64,000 bases of DNA, taken from Bordetella parapertussis (GTDB lineage: Bacteria > Acidobacteriota > Terriglobia > Bryobacterales > Bryobacteraceae). The translations under genes were made by a program, and so were the position numbers. The notes beneath the pieces were generated by a model. That model ran no database searches and was not told the origin of the DNA. It saw only the letters and a program-made list of their open reading frames with translations. The DNA lies in NCBI GenBank assembly GCA_943328975.2, contig CALQCC020000004.1:1-64000 (forward strand), given 5' to 3'. Each line of letters begins with the position of its first letter. Position 1 is the stretch's first letter. Of this stretch, positions 18,358 through 28,307 are shown piece by piece.

Positions 18358-19167
18358 ATGCGGAATAAGATTTTGCTTTATTCAGTGATGGCAGTCATGC
18401 CGGTATTTGCTGAGAGCGCAGTGGGACCCGAAAGAGGCGCCAATGAGATGGGAGAACTGGTCACCGACCGGCCAGACTTTACTGAATCGAGCGAAGTGGT
18501 GGGTCGTGATGTGGCGCAGTTTGAAATGGGCAGCGTCCTGGAATTCGACCGTGCCGCGGGGGTGAAGACGTTATCCTTTGGGACCCCGCTGATGCGCTGG
18601 GGGATTAGCAAGCGCTGGGAGATGCGGGTAGCCGGGGACGGGCACATTACCGAGTTTGGCGGTGGAACTGCCCGCCGGGGCGTTGCAGACACCGAATTCG
18701 GCTTTAAATTCAAGTTCCGCAATCAATCGAAATGGCTCCCGGCGATGGGTGTCATCCCCTTCCTGGGCATGCCCACGGGAGCCATCGGCTTCACCAGCGG
18801 CAAGATGGACCCGGGGGTCAAGTTCCTGTGGTCCAAAGACGTTCCGCTGGGGTTTGGGCTGTCGGGAAACGTAAACGCCGCGCGGGTATCGGGAGATCGC
18901 GTGGGATTCGTTCAAAAAGCGGTGACGCTATCGGTGGGACACGATCTCTTTGCCGGACTGGCAGGATTCTGGGAAGCCTTCGCCTTTGTACCGTTCGACA
19001 AGGGAACGGGCCCCAACTGGGTCTACGACATGGGGCTCACGCGGATGGTTGGGAACAACGCCCAGTGGGACATTACTTGGGGCCATCGGCTGAGCCAGGT
19101 GGGTCCGGACTCGTTCGTGCAGGCCGGCTACACCTTCCGGCGCAAGATTGCACCGATGCGATACTAA
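18358..19167 (+). CDS. Outer-membrane transporter-like protein (MetA-pathway/Phenol_MetA_deg type)
   Basis: A 269-aa exported protein with a short signal peptide (ending near VFAES). The early motif [16 protein letters not shown] is typical of the Phenol_MetA_deg outer-membrane family annotated as transporters. The rest alternates in the way expected of beta strands and ends in an aromatic residue (RRKIAPMRY), as beta-barrels do. A strong AGGGGG ribosome-binding site precedes ATG 18358. Substrate is unknown. Confidence 0.65.
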   Translation: MRNKILLYSVMAVMPVFAESAVGPERGANEMGELVTDRPDFTESSEVVGRDVAQFEMGSVLEFDRAAGVKTLSFGTPLMRWGISKRWEMRVAGDGHITEFGGGTARRGVADTEFGFKFKFRNQSKWLPAMGVIPFLGMPTGAIGFTSGKMDPGVKFLWSKDVPLGFGLSGNVNAARVSGDRVGFVQKAVTLSVGHDLFAGLAGFWEAFAFVPFDKGTGPNWVYDMGLTRMVGNNAQWDITWGHRLSQVGPDSFVQAGYTFRRKIAPMRY

Positions 19168-19281
19168 CGGCGCTCGGACGCAGGGCTTCCTCCACCCGCA
19201 TCGGACCGTTGACTGCGGAACTCGGCCAGAGTATCATTCCCCCCAGTCTGGTCTCGAACTTTTGGGTGGAGGAATCTTCCG

Positions 19282-22200
19282 ATGCGTCTGATCTTGGCGT
19301 CTATTTGTTTGCTCGCGTGTTCTGTTGGGATGTATGCCCAAGCGGATCGAGGCACGATCACGGGGACTGTTATTGACCCCACGGGGGCCGTGCTTCCGAA
19401 CGTTGCCATCCAGGCAAAGAACGTGAATACCGGAGCTTTGTTCCCCGTGTCCAGCACGGCTACAGGGAACTACACAATTTCCGCGCTGCCTACGGGCGAC
19501 TATGAGCTGAGTGTCTCGGCGTCGGGATTCAAGAACTACGTGCGCGCGGGCCTCACCGTGCAGGCGTCGCAGACGATTCGCATCGATATCTCGCTGGAGA
19601 TTGGCAGCAGCACGGAATCGGTCACGGTCACCGAGGCCACGCCTCTGCTCAAAACGGAGAGTGGCGACTTAAGCCATGTGATCGCGACGTCGCGCATGAA
19701 TAACTTGCCGATCTTGCAGACGGGAGCGATCGCTGGTAGCGGCGGCATCCGGAATCCCTTCACGGCGGTCGCACTGATGCCGGGCTCGGCGTTGGTGCAG
19801 GGCGGCACGGGTCCGACGGTGCGCATCAACGGAGGCGTGAACAATTCGCAGGCCATCCTGATCGAAGGCATGGATGCCTCGAACAGTTTGGGCCAAGGCG
19901 CATCGCAGCAGAACCAGCCGGGTGTAGATTCCATCCAAGAACTGGCGGTGCAAACCAGCAACTACGCGGCGGAGTATGGACAGGCCGGCAATGCGGTGAT
20001 GAGCTTCACCATGAAGTCGGGCACGAATCAGTATCACGGCAGCGGGTACGAGTATTTTGTGAACGAAGCTCTGAATGCGGGACAGCCCTTCACCGACAAT
20101 GGCAAGGGAAAGCTGGTACGGGTTCCGCAGCGTCGCAATGACTACGGGTTCACCCTGGGTGGTCCGGTGCGAATTCCGAAATTGTATAACGGTTCCAACA
20201 AGACGTTCTTTTTCGTGAACTGGGAGCAATACCGCATCGGCACGAACGTGTTGCCGGCGGCCATCTCTGTTCCGACGACGGCGTTCCGCCAAGGGGATTT
20301 CACCGCGGCGCGCTTAACCACAAACCTGGGCACTGATCCGCTGGGCAACATCATTCGTCCGAACATGATTTACGATCCCTTGACGCGCCAGACCATCGGC
20401 AGTCAGGTTGTCACCAGCCCGTTCCTCAACAATACGGTTCCGGTTAGCCGCTTCGATCCTGTGGCGGTCAAGGTACAGAATCTGATTCCAGCGGCGACGA
20501 ATTCCAGCCTGGTTGTGAACAACTACCAGCAGACGTTCCGGCAGCAGAGAACCACGGAAGTCCCGTCTCTCAAGCTGGACCAAAACATCGGGTCCAAAGA
20601 CAAGCTGTCTTTCTTCATGAATCGCACCAGCACCTTCTGCTGGTATTGCGCGGGAGCCGAAGGCTTGCCGCAACCGATTTCGGCAACCATTGGAACCGAC
20701 ATCCGTGCGCACAGCGAGCGTCTAAATTGGGATCACACGTTGGCCCCCACCGTTCTATTGCACTTGGGTGCTGGATATTCGCAGAACTGGCTGGGACGCC
20801 CTCCGTTGACCACGAATTACGATGCGGCTGCGGGACTGGGACTCACAGGTCCGTTCTCACAACCCGCTACGTTCCCGGTGTTTCAAGGGCTGACGACGAC
20901 GCAAGGCGGCATGGCGAACATCAGTTCGGCAGGCAGTCAAGTCGATGACGTGTTCCAGCAGTTTACTTCCATCGCCAGCCTGAGCTGGGTGAAGAACAAT
21001 CACTCCTATAAATTCGGCGGAGAATTGCGGAACCAGGGTGACATGGCTCTAAATGGTGGCGGACTCAACGGCACCTACGTCTTCAGCCAAGCGCAGACGG
21101 CGCTGCCTTACGTTGTCGGCAGCAGTGCGACTGCGACCATCGGTGGCAACAACATTGGGTTCCCCTACGCCAGCTTCTTGCTCGGCTTGGTGAATACAGC
21201 GAATGCGAAACCTGCGTCTGCTGGGCGTGTGGGGAAACATCAGCTGGGCTTCTATGCGCAAGATACGTGGAAGGTGACGCGCAAGCTCACCCTGGACATC
21301 GGCCTGCGCTACGACTATTCGACTTACCTGCAGGAACAATACGGTCGCACTCCGAACCTGGCTCCAAACCTGGCGAATCCGTCGGCGGGCGGGCATCCGG
21401 GCGCGGTTCAGTACGAGGCCACCTGCAACTGTAATTTTGCGAAGAACTATCCGTGGGCCTTTGGTCCTCGGCTGGGACTGGCATATCAAATTAATGACAA
21501 GACAGTACTGCGTGGAGGCTTCGGTATCGCCTACACAGGCACGCCGCAATACAATCTGGGTGGTGGAGCCGCGGGAGCCAGCAACCCGATCGGTCCCAAT
21601 GCCGACAACGGTCGCGAGATCATGACGCTGCGGGCGGGCAATCCGTTGACGGCTTCGCAAATTGCGTGGCCCAACTTCAACGTCGGCTACTATCCGGTGA
21701 ATTCGATCATCGGCGCAGGACCTACGCAGGTGGTGGATCAGAACTCGGGTAGGCCGGGACGCTCGTATCAATTCAGCCTGGGATTGCAGCGCGAAGTCTT
21801 CCGGGACCTTGTGGTGGAAGCTTCCTACGTGGGCAACCGCCAGATCTGGCTGTGGGGCGGCGGCGTGGGATCGAATGCCGCTGCGCTGGTGAACTACAAC
21901 TTCCTCAGCACGGATATCTTGAACAAGAACGGACTCAGCCTCAATAACCCGGCCGACGTCACGACCCTGAATGCGACGGTTGGCTCCGCAGCGGCGGGGC
22001 GCTTCCGGAATAGCATCCCGTTCGCGGGGTTCCCGACCACAGCCACGGTGGCTCAGTCGTTACGGCCGTTCCCGCAGTTTAACTCCGGACTCGCAGGATT
22101 GTGGGCTCCGGTAGGCAACGCCTGGTACGATTCCTTGCAGGCCAAGGTGACCAAGCGTTATTCACACGGCCTGGACTTCACTTATGCATTCACGTGGTCC

Positions 22201-22884
22201 AAGGAACTGGACACGCTCGGCGTCGTCAGCGACGTGCAGAACCGCCGGAACGTGAAGAACCTATCCACTTCATCGCGGCCGTTGATCAGCGGCATCGGAT
22301 TCAACTACACGCTGCAGCCGTGGGGACGGAACAAGTATTTGACCTACGCGGTGCGGGATTGGGAATTCGGCGGCTTCGTGCAGTACACGAGCGGTATCCC
22401 GATCGCTGCTCCGGCTGCGACCACTACGCCGACCATCGCGGCGGTTTCGTTCCAAAGCTCCTTGCAGAATCGCGTGCCGGGCGTGCCGCTCTTTACGCAG
22501 GACTTGAACTGCCATTGCTTCGATCCCAACACGACATTTGTGTTGAATCCTGCAGCGTGGGCGAATCCGGCTCCGGGGCAGTTCGGCAGCGCGACGCTCT
22601 ATGGCGACTATCGCCAGCAGCGTCGTCCAATGGAGAACTTGTCCCTGGGGCGCACGTTCCGGATTCACGAAGGCATGCGCCTAATGATCCGCGCGGAGTT
22701 CACCAACGCGTTCAACCGGACGCAGATGAACAACCCGACGTCGGTCAATCCCGCGGCGGTGCAGACCCGGGTGAACAGCAGCGATCCCAACAGCCGCACC
22801 ACGGCCGGGTTCGGCTTCATCAACAACACGACCGTGGCTGCGCCAGCGCGGCAAGGTCAGATGGTCGCGCGGTTTACGTTCTAG
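19282..22884 (+). CDS. Oar-like TonB-dependent receptor with carboxypeptidase-regulatory N-domain
   Basis: A 1200-aa outer-membrane receptor of the type greatly expanded in Acidobacteria. Order: signal peptide (residues 1-20, ending SVGMYAQ), a CarboxypepD_reg-like domain at 21-110 (GTVIDPTGAVLPNVAIQAKN...), a plug region at about 120-240, then a long barrel ending in the aromatic C-terminus QMVARFTF. GGAGG lies just upstream of ATG 19282. Such receptors import large or complex nutrients with TonB energy; the substrate is not evident. A terminator-like hairpin follows. Confidence 0.88.
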   Translation: MRLILASICLLACSVGMYAQADRGTITGTVIDPTGAVLPNVAIQAKNVNTGALFPVSSTATGNYTISALPTGDYELSVSASGFKNYVRAGLTVQASQTIRIDISLEIGSSTESVTVTEATPLLKTESGDLSHVIATSRMNNLPILQTGAIAGSGGIRNPFTAVALMPGSALVQGGTGPTVRINGGVNNSQAILIEGMDASNSLGQGASQQNQPGVDSIQELAVQTSNYAAEYGQAGNAVMSFTMKSGTNQYHGSGYEYFVNEALNAGQPFTDNGKGKLVRVPQRRNDYGFTLGGPVRIPKLYNGSNKTFFFVNWEQYRIGTNVLPAAISVPTTAFRQGDFTAARLTTNLGTDPLGNIIRPNMIYDPLTRQTIGSQVVTSPFLNNTVPVSRFDPVAVKVQNLIPAATNSSLVVNNYQQTFRQQRTTEVPSLKLDQNIGSKDKLSFFMNRTSTFCWYCAGAEGLPQPISATIGTDIRAHSERLNWDHTLAPTVLLHLGAGYSQNWLGRPPLTTNYDAAAGLGLTGPFSQPATFPVFQGLTTTQGGMANISSAGSQVDDVFQQFTSIASLSWVKNNHSYKFGGELRNQGDMALNGGGLNGTYVFSQAQTALPYVVGSSATATIGGNNIGFPYASFLLGLVNTANAKPASAGRVGKHQLGFYAQDTWKVTRKLTLDIGLRYDYSTYLQEQYGRTPNLAPNLANPSAGGHPGAVQYEATCNCNFAKNYPWAFGPRLGLAYQINDKTVLRGGFGIAYTGTPQYNLGGGAAGASNPIGPNADNGREIMTLRAGNPLTASQIAWPNFNVGYYPVNSIIGAGPTQVVDQNSGRPGRSYQFSLGLQREVFRDLVVEASYVGNRQIWLWGGGVGSNAAALVNYNFLSTDILNKNGLSLNNPADVTTLNATVGSAAAGRFRNSIPFAGFPTTATVAQSLRPFPQFNSGLAGLWAPVGNAWYDSLQAKVTKRYSHGLDFTYAFTWSKELDTLGVVSDVQNRRNVKNLSTSSRPLISGIGFNYTLQPWGRNKYLTYAVRDWEFGGFVQYTSGIPIAAPAATTTPTIAAVSFQSSLQNRVPGVPLFTQDLNCHCFDPNTTFVLNPAAWANPAPGQFGSATLYGDYRQQRRPMENLSLGRTFRIHEGMRLMIRAEFTNAFNRTQMNNPTSVNPAAVQTRVNSSDPNSRTTAGFGFINNTTVAAPARQGQMVARFTF

Positions 22885-22897
22885 GGCGGACAACAAA

Positions 22898-22927
22898 AAA
22901 GCGGCGAGCATCGCTGCCCGCCGCTTT
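22898..22927. terminator. Bidirectional Rho-independent terminator
   Basis: A perfect 9-bp stem AAAGCGGCG/CGCCGCTTT with a 12-base loop. The preceding A run serves the minus strand and the trailing T run, though short, serves the plus strand. It sits between the convergent TonB receptor and ahcY genes. Confidence 0.8.
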
Positions 22928-22946
22928 GTACTGAATTGGACTACTT

Positions 22947-24377
22947 CTAGTAGCGATAGTGATCCGGCTTGTACGGACCAGTAACCGGCACGCCCAAGTA
23001 GTCGGCCTGCTTCTGCGAGAGCACTGTCAGCTTCACGCCGATCTTTTCCAAGTGCAAGCGGGCGACTTCTTCGTCGAGCGCCTTCGACATCACGTAGACG
23101 CCGACCTTGTAGGTGTCCTTGTTCTTCCACAGGTCGAGCTGCGCCAGCGTTTGGTTGCTGAAGCTGTTCGACATCACGAAGCTCGGGTGGCCGGTGGCGC
23201 AACCCAGGTTGACTAGGCGGCCTTCAGCGAGCATGAAGATGCTGTGGCCGTCGGGGAAGGTGTACATGTCCACCTGCGGCTTGATGTTGGTGCGCTTCAC
23301 TCCCGCAGCGGTGTTTAAGGCGTCGATCTGAATCTCGTTATCGAAGTGACCGATGTTGCAGACGATCGCCTGGTCCTTCATCTTCGACATGTGATCCAGG
23401 GTGATGATGTCCAGGTTGCCGGTGGTGGTCACGTAGATGTCCGCGCGACCCAACGTATCCTCAACGGTGGTCACTTCGTAACCTTCCATCGAGGCCTGTA
23501 GGGCGTTGATCGGATCGATTTCCGTGATGATGACGCGCGCGCCCAGGCCACGCAGTGACTGTGCCGAGCCCTTGCCCACATCGCCATAACCGCAGACGAC
23601 CGCGACCTTGCCCGCAACCATCACGTCTGTGGCGCGCTTGATGCCGTCCACCAGCGATTCGCGGCAACCGTACAGGTTGTCGAACTTCGACTTGGTGACC
23701 GAATCGTTCACGTTGATGGCCGGCACCAGCAGCTTGCCTTCCTTCATCATCGTGTACAGGCGATGCACGCCCGTCGTCGTTTCTTCCGAAACGCCCTTCC
23801 ATTCGCTGACCACACCGGTCCAACGCTTCGGGGTCTCAGCGTGGATCTTCTTGAGGAGGTCCTTGATCACCTGCTCTTCGTGGTTGCCCGACGCTGTGTT
23901 CACCCAGCCATCGCCCTTTTCGAGGTCGAAGCCTTTGTGGATGAGTAGCGTTACATCGCCGCCGTCATCGACCACCAACTGCGGACCCTTGCCACCGGGG
24001 AAGCTCAGCGCCTGGTCAGTGCACCACCAATATTCTTCCAGCGACTCGCCCTTCCAGGCGAACACGGGGATCCCCGCCGCCGCAATGGCCGCCGCTGCGT
24101 GATCTTGCGTCGAGAAAATGTTGCAGCTGGCCCAGCGCACGTCCGCGCCGAGTTCGACCAGTGTTTCGATCAACACCGCGGTCTGAATCGTCATGTGCAG
24201 GCTGCCGGTGGTGCGCACGCCCTTCAGCGGCTTGTCCTTGGCATACTTGCGTCGGATCGACATCAAACCGGGCATTTCGCTCTCGGCAATGCTGATCTCC
24301 TTGCGGCCCCATTCGGCCAGCGACATGTCGGCTACTTTGTAGGCCAGATCAGTGGGGTTAGACAACGTGGTGCTCAT
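22947..24377 (-). CDS. ahcY: Adenosylhomocysteinase (S-adenosyl-L-homocysteine hydrolase)
   Basis: Hydrolyses S-adenosylhomocysteine to adenosine and homocysteine in the cytoplasm, which relieves product inhibition of methyltransferases. Conserved blocks: [27 protein letters not shown], the NAD-binding [22 protein letters not shown] and the C-terminal [10 protein letters not shown] with the NAD-contacting Lys-Tyr. The 476-aa length is normal. ATG 24377 is chosen because the open frame above it belongs to the divergent gene's region. The promoter lies in the 67-bp shared gap, which contains a perfect inverted repeat. Confidence 0.96.
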   Translation of the reverse strand: MSTTLSNPTDLAYKVADMSLAEWGRKEISIAESEMPGLMSIRRKYAKDKPLKGVRTTGSLHMTIQTAVLIETLVELGADVRWASCNIFSTQDHAAAAIAAAGIPVFAWKGESLEEYWWCTDQALSFPGGKGPQLVVDDGGDVTLLIHKGFDLEKGDGWVNTASGNHEEQVIKDLLKKIHAETPKRWTGVVSEWKGVSEETTTGVHRLYTMMKEGKLLVPAINVNDSVTKSKFDNLYGCRESLVDGIKRATDVMVAGKVAVVCGYGDVGKGSAQSLRGLGARVIITEIDPINALQASMEGYEVTTVEDTLGRADIYVTTTGNLDIITLDHMSKMKDQAIVCNIGHFDNEIQIDALNTAAGVKRTNIKPQVDMYTFPDGHSIFMLAEGRLVNLGCATGHPSFVMSNSFSNQTLAQLDLWKNKDTYKVGVYVMSKALDEEVARLHLEKIGVKLTVLSQKQADYLGVPVTGPYKPDHYRY

Positions 24378-24398
24378 CAAAAACCTCGTGGGAAGATT

Positions 24399-24422
24399 TT
24401 GTATCGTGAAATCCCGATACAA
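24399..24422. promoter_or_regulatory. Inverted repeat, candidate SahR-type operator
   Basis: A perfect 8-bp inverted repeat, TTGTATCG-N8-CGATACAA, in the short gap between the divergent ahcY and ArsR-methyltransferase genes. An ArsR-family dimer would suit such a site. It lies just upstream of the -10 of the regulator gene and 22 bp from the ahcY start, where binding could repress both. Confidence 0.6.
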
Positions 24423-24423
24423 C

Positions 24424-24434
24424 GATATAATATC
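24424..24434. promoter_or_regulatory. Palindrome containing a TATAAT -10 box
   Basis: GATAT-A-ATATC is an 11-bp palindrome holding a consensus TATAAT at 24426-24431 on the plus strand. Transcription from it would start near 24438, only about 7 bases before the ATG at 24445 and without room for a ribosome-binding site, so a leaderless or near-leaderless mRNA is likely. No good -35 box is seen at the expected spacing. Confidence 0.5.
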
Positions 24435-24444
24435 ACACAGACCC

Positions 24445-25365
24445 ATGGAGTCAATCCTCAAATCCCTAAGATTACTCGCCGAACCCAGCCGCACTCGCAT
24501 CGTCCTGCTACTGGAGCGGGAAGAGCTCTCGGTCGCCGAACTCCAGGAGATCCTCGGGATGGGCCAAAGCACCATATCGACCTATCTTTCCCAACTGAAA
24601 CAAGCATCTTTGGTGGAAGACCGTCGCACGGGTAAGAACATCCTATATGTAGTGAAGCCCGGCGTCTCCGCCGAAATGCTGGCCGTTCTACGCCACGCCG
24701 GCACGGAAATTCCCGAAGCTGCCGACGACGCGGAGGCTTTGAAGCTAGTGCTAGCCCGCCGCCAGGATAGGATGCGCTCCTATTTCGACGAGTTGGCGGG
24801 CAAGTTCGGACGTCAATACGTTCCGGGCCGCAGTTGGCAAGGCTTGGCCGAGACGTTGTTGATGTTGATGCCTCCGTTGGTGATCGCCGATCTGGGTGCC
24901 GGCGAAGGTACGGTCTCCCAACTGCTGGCGCGCCGGGCGAAGCGGGTGATCGCAGTGGACAACTCGGAGAAGATGGTCGAGTTCGGCTCGGATCTGGCGA
25001 AAAACCACGGCGTGGAAAACCTCGAGTACCGCTTGGGCGACCTGGAGTCTTTGCCCATCGCTGACGGCGAAGTCGACGTGGCGTTTTTCAGTCAAAGCCT
25101 GCATCACGCGCAGCACCCCGCGATGGCGCTCGCCGAGGCGTACCGGATCCTGAAGCCCGGGGGCCGGGTGATCGTGCTGGACTTGTTGAAGCACCATTTC
25201 GAAGAAGCCCGAGCTATGTATGCAGATCTCCATCTTGGGTTCACCAAGGTAGAACTACAGCGTCTGCTGAACGACACCGGCTTTTCCAACGTAACGCTAG
25301 CGGTGGTTCACCGGGAAACAGAAGCTCCGCACTTTGAGACCGTACTGGCCTCGGGAGACCGCTGA
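24445..25365 (+). CDS. ArsR-family regulator fused to SAM-methyltransferase domain (SahR-like)
   Basis: A 306-aa two-domain protein. Residues 1-80 are an ArsR-type winged helix (recognition region [20 protein letters not shown]). Residues 110-290 are a class I methyltransferase fold with motif [10 protein letters not shown] at 147-155 and post-motif [17 protein letters not shown]. This architecture matches SahR, known in Proteobacteria to sense S-adenosylhomocysteine and control methionine-cycle genes. Being divergent from ahcY across an inverted repeat supports that role. Whether the domain still methylates, or only binds ligand, cannot be told. ATG 24445 is chosen over the longer frame from 24352, which would overlap ahcY. 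Confidence 0.82.
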   Translation: MESILKSLRLLAEPSRTRIVLLLEREELSVAELQEILGMGQSTISTYLSQLKQASLVEDRRTGKNILYVVKPGVSAEMLAVLRHAGTEIPEAADDAEALKLVLARRQDRMRSYFDELAGKFGRQYVPGRSWQGLAETLLMLMPPLVIADLGAGEGTVSQLLARRAKRVIAVDNSEKMVEFGSDLAKNHGVENLEYRLGDLESLPIADGEVDVAFFSQSLHHAQHPAMALAEAYRILKPGGRVIVLDLLKHHFEEARAMYADLHLGFTKVELQRLLNDTGFSNVTLAVVHRETEAPHFETVLASGDR

Positions 25366-25444
25366 TAGCGCTCTAGCCAGCCCGAGATTTTCATGGAACC
25401 TTTTCCTGAAAAGTAAGTACTACTTTAAAGCAAGGAAAACTCCA

Positions 25445-26299
25445 ATGAAGATCACCCTACTCCTCCTCGCCGTTCTCCTGGTTCCCACCGCTCAAGCGCA
25501 AACTCAGCCGCAACTCGACTGCTCCCGGGCTCGCTACTGTGAAATGCGCGAGCAAGTCACCTCCGCCACCGGACGCTTTGCCGTGGACGACCTGCGCAAT
25601 GGCACACTAACCGTCCGCGGCTCAAATCGCAGTGACGTAATGGTGCGCATGCGCGTGGAGATCGACGCCCATTCCGAACGCGAAGCCCGCAACATGTTCG
25701 GCCTGATTCACACCCACGTAACACCCGGTCGCTTCACCGCCGACGGGCCCAGCCTGGATAATCCCTTCGACTGGATCTTCGGCACCGGCTGGAGCGTGAG
25801 CATAGAAGTCCTTGTCCCGAATAAGACGGATCTCATTCTTAGCACTCGCAACGGACCCATCTTCGCTTCCAACATTGATGGGCGCGTTCAGCTGGATTCT
25901 CGCAACGGAGCGATCCGGCTCAACGACGTCACCGGTAACGTCCAGTTCGACTCCCGCAACGGAGCGGTCACGCTCACCCGCGTCGGCGGCAGCATCCGAG
26001 GCGAAAGCCGCAATGGGGCGATCAATGTGGAACTTGCCGGAAACTCCTTCGCTGGACGCCAGCTCGGTATCGAGAGCCGCAACGGAGCTGTCACCGTCGC
26101 GCTGCCGCGCAATTACAACGCCCACATCATCACGGAGACGAACAACGGCCACGTCAATTCTGATTTCCCCATGAGCGTTCGCGGGAGCGTGGGCCGCAAC
26201 AACGGTAACGACGGCAACCGCGAGTTCGATCTGGGCACCGGCGGACCCACGATGCGCATCACCACCCGCAACGGAGGAATCCGCCTGCGCCAGATCTAG
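25445..26299 (+). CDS. Exported DUF4097-type beta-repeat protein
   Basis: A 284-aa exported protein with a clear signal peptide (residues 1-20, ending PTAQAQ). The C-terminal half repeats an about 20-residue unit centred on (S/T)RNG: STRNGPIF, SRNGAIRL, SRNGAVTL, SRNGAINV, SRNGAVTV, TRNGGIRL. This is the DUF4097 pattern, predicted to form a right-handed beta-solenoid. A 6-bp inverted repeat (25410-25426) lies upstream of the ATG. Function is unknown; such proteins are often linked to envelope stress loci. Confidence 0.75.
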   Translation: MKITLLLLAVLLVPTAQAQTQPQLDCSRARYCEMREQVTSATGRFAVDDLRNGTLTVRGSNRSDVMVRMRVEIDAHSEREARNMFGLIHTHVTPGRFTADGPSLDNPFDWIFGTGWSVSIEVLVPNKTDLILSTRNGPIFASNIDGRVQLDSRNGAIRLNDVTGNVQFDSRNGAVTLTRVGGSIRGESRNGAINVELAGNSFAGRQLGIESRNGAVTVALPRNYNAHIITETNNGHVNSDFPMSVRGSVGRNNGNDGNREFDLGTGGPTMRITTRNGGIRLRQI

Positions 26300-26349
26300 A
26301 ACGGACCCTTGAACGCCTCCCGGTTCCATGACAGACTTGTGGGCGGCTC

Positions 26350-27393
26350 GTGACGAAAATACTCTTAACGCTCGCGGCGCTGCTGCCGCTGGTGGCAATT
26401 GCAGCGGATGTTGTTATCCAACTCAAAGGCGGCGAATTTCAGGTCACTGATCTGGGATCGGCGCCTGCTCCCGAACAAGGCTGGGGATCTGTGTTCGCGG
26501 TCTACGCAGGCACAGGCGACATCCCGCCGATGAGCGGAACCTACCATCGCACTGGCGACATCCTCTACTTCAAGCCGCGCTATCCACTTACCCCCGGCGT
26601 GCAATATCGAGCAGTGTACCGGCCAGTCGGCGGAAGCCCCATTGAGGCCCGATTCGATGGACCCAAGGCCATCGCCAGCCCCGCAACAAGGGTGGAGAAG
26701 ATGTATCCTTCAGCAGACACTCTGCCCGCCAACCAATTGAAGCTCTATCTGGAGTTCTCGCAACCGATGTCCAGAGGCGGCATATGGAGCCACATCCATC
26801 TCATCCGCGACGATGGCACAGCCGTCGCGCTTCCGTTTCTCGAAATCAATCAAGAGTTGTGGAATCCCGATCAGACGCGCCTCACCGTACTGTTTGACCC
26901 CGGTCGCATCAAGCGTGGCGTGACTCCACAGGTGGAGATGGGCGAAGTTTTGGAACCGGATCGGGGCTATACGCTGGTGGTGGATCGCGAGCTGCGCGAC
27001 GCTAACGACCAGCCATTGGCCGAGGGCTTCCGCCGCGAGTTCCGCGTGGCTCCGCCATTGCGCGAGGGCATCGATCTCAACCAATGGAAGGTCACGGCAT
27101 CCCGACAGTTACTGACCGTTGAGTTCGATCGCCCGCTCGACTGGGCGCTGCTGCAACACGTCTTGCGTGTGAATGGAATTGAAGGCGCTTCGGTCATCGA
27201 TCGCAGCGAAACGCGATGGCGCTTTACGCCCGTGCAGCCGTTCAGGCCCGGCCGCCACGATCTCGTGATCGATATGACACTGGAAGACCTCGCGGGTAAC
27301 CGCATCGGTCGCCCCTTCGATGTCGACCTGTTCGAACGCGGCACGGAGCGCATCACGGCGGCGACCGCCACATTAGGTTTCGACGTGCGCTAG
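26350..27393 (+). CDS. Exported protein with Ig-like (SbsA/Big_5 type) domains
   Basis: A 347-aa protein with a signal peptide (MTKILLTLAALLPLVAIAAD). Residues 105-230 and 235-330 each resemble a bacterial Ig-like domain of the SbsA/Big_5 kind: LKLYLEFSQPMS..., YTLVVDRELRDANDQPLAEGF, then LLTVEFDRPLDW... and VIDMTLEDLAGNRIG. These are usually extracytoplasmic structural modules. Start is GTG at 26350. The sugar isomerase-like gene follows after 20 bases and may be co-transcribed. Exact function is unknown. Confidence 0.6.
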   Translation: MTKILLTLAALLPLVAIAADVVIQLKGGEFQVTDLGSAPAPEQGWGSVFAVYAGTGDIPPMSGTYHRTGDILYFKPRYPLTPGVQYRAVYRPVGGSPIEARFDGPKAIASPATRVEKMYPSADTLPANQLKLYLEFSQPMSRGGIWSHIHLIRDDGTAVALPFLEINQELWNPDQTRLTVLFDPGRIKRGVTPQVEMGEVLEPDRGYTLVVDRELRDANDQPLAEGFRREFRVAPPLREGIDLNQWKVTASRQLLTVEFDRPLDWALLQHVLRVNGIEGASVIDRSETRWRFTPVQPFRPGRHDLVIDMTLEDLAGNRIGRPFDVDLFERGTERITAATATLGFDVR

Positions 27394-27413
27394 TCTATCT
27401 GGAGGTTCACTTT

Positions 27414-28226
27414 ATGCAAGCCGTCGTACAATCCGCCAAGAACACGGGACGCCTCAAGCAGTGCTCCATGAGTCAGAACTTTCCAGCGGGCGTTTCACTG
27501 GAAGACCGCTGCCGCATCACCGCCGAACTGGGCATGTGGGGCATGGACTTGGTGGGCGCGCAGGACTGGCCAACGCTGCGCAAGTACGGCCTGCAACCCA
27601 CTGCGGCCACCGGTGGAGGCATGGGATTCCCCAACGGCATCATTCGACCGGAGATGCACAATGATCTGGAAAAATCGGTGGGCGCGTTGATCGATCAGTG
27701 TGCCGAAGGCGGCTGCCCCAATATCATCGGGGTCGGCGGACAGCGCCGCGGCATGTCCTACGAACAGGGAGCCGACAACGCGGTCGCCTTCTTCAATCGC
27801 ATCAAGAGCCACCTGGAAGACAAGAACATCACGATGGTCACAGAGGTGGTCAACACCCGCAACGATGACCCCGCGCTGGGCCGCACCGACCAGATCTTTA
27901 ACCACATGGCGTGGGCTGCGGACGTGATGAAGCGGGTAAACTCCCCACGGGTCAAGATTCTCTGCGACGTGTATCACATGCAGATCATGGATGGCGATAT
28001 CGCACGTAACATCCGCGACTATTATCCGTGGATCGGGCACTTCCACACCGGCGGCGTCCCCGGGAGACGGGAGCTCGACGACACGCAGGAGATCAACTAT
28101 CGCTACGTCGCGCAGGTCATTGCGGACCTGGGCTACACCGGCTTCGTTTCGCACGAATACCACCCGACGGAGGGCCGCGACTTTGTGGCCAGCTTGAAAC
28201 AAGCCGTCGACATCATGCGCGTCTGA
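27414..28226 (+). CDS. Hydroxypyruvate isomerase-like TIM-barrel protein
   Basis: A 270-aa protein of the xylose isomerase-like/AP endonuclease 2 superfamily. The order of metal-ligand-type residues fits: E in VTEVVNTR, D and H in LCDVYHMQI, H in IGHFHTGGVPGR and E in VSHEYHPT. Hydroxypyruvate isomerase (Hyi) is the closest match, converting hydroxypyruvate and tartronate semialdehyde, but related sugar epimerases share these features. It is cytoplasmic with no signal. GGAGG precedes ATG 27414. Confidence 0.8.
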   Translation: MQAVVQSAKNTGRLKQCSMSQNFPAGVSLEDRCRITAELGMWGMDLVGAQDWPTLRKYGLQPTAATGGGMGFPNGIIRPEMHNDLEKSVGALIDQCAEGGCPNIIGVGGQRRGMSYEQGADNAVAFFNRIKSHLEDKNITMVTEVVNTRNDDPALGRTDQIFNHMAWAADVMKRVNSPRVKILCDVYHMQIMDGDIARNIRDYYPWIGHFHTGGVPGRRELDDTQEINYRYVAQVIADLGYTGFVSHEYHPTEGRDFVASLKQAVDIMRV

Positions 28227-28307
28227 GCCCAATCTGAAGGAACCGGACGCGCAGCCCCCGCGTCCCAGCTATCATTAGAAGATCCAATTCCGAAGGGGAT
28301 ATCCACT

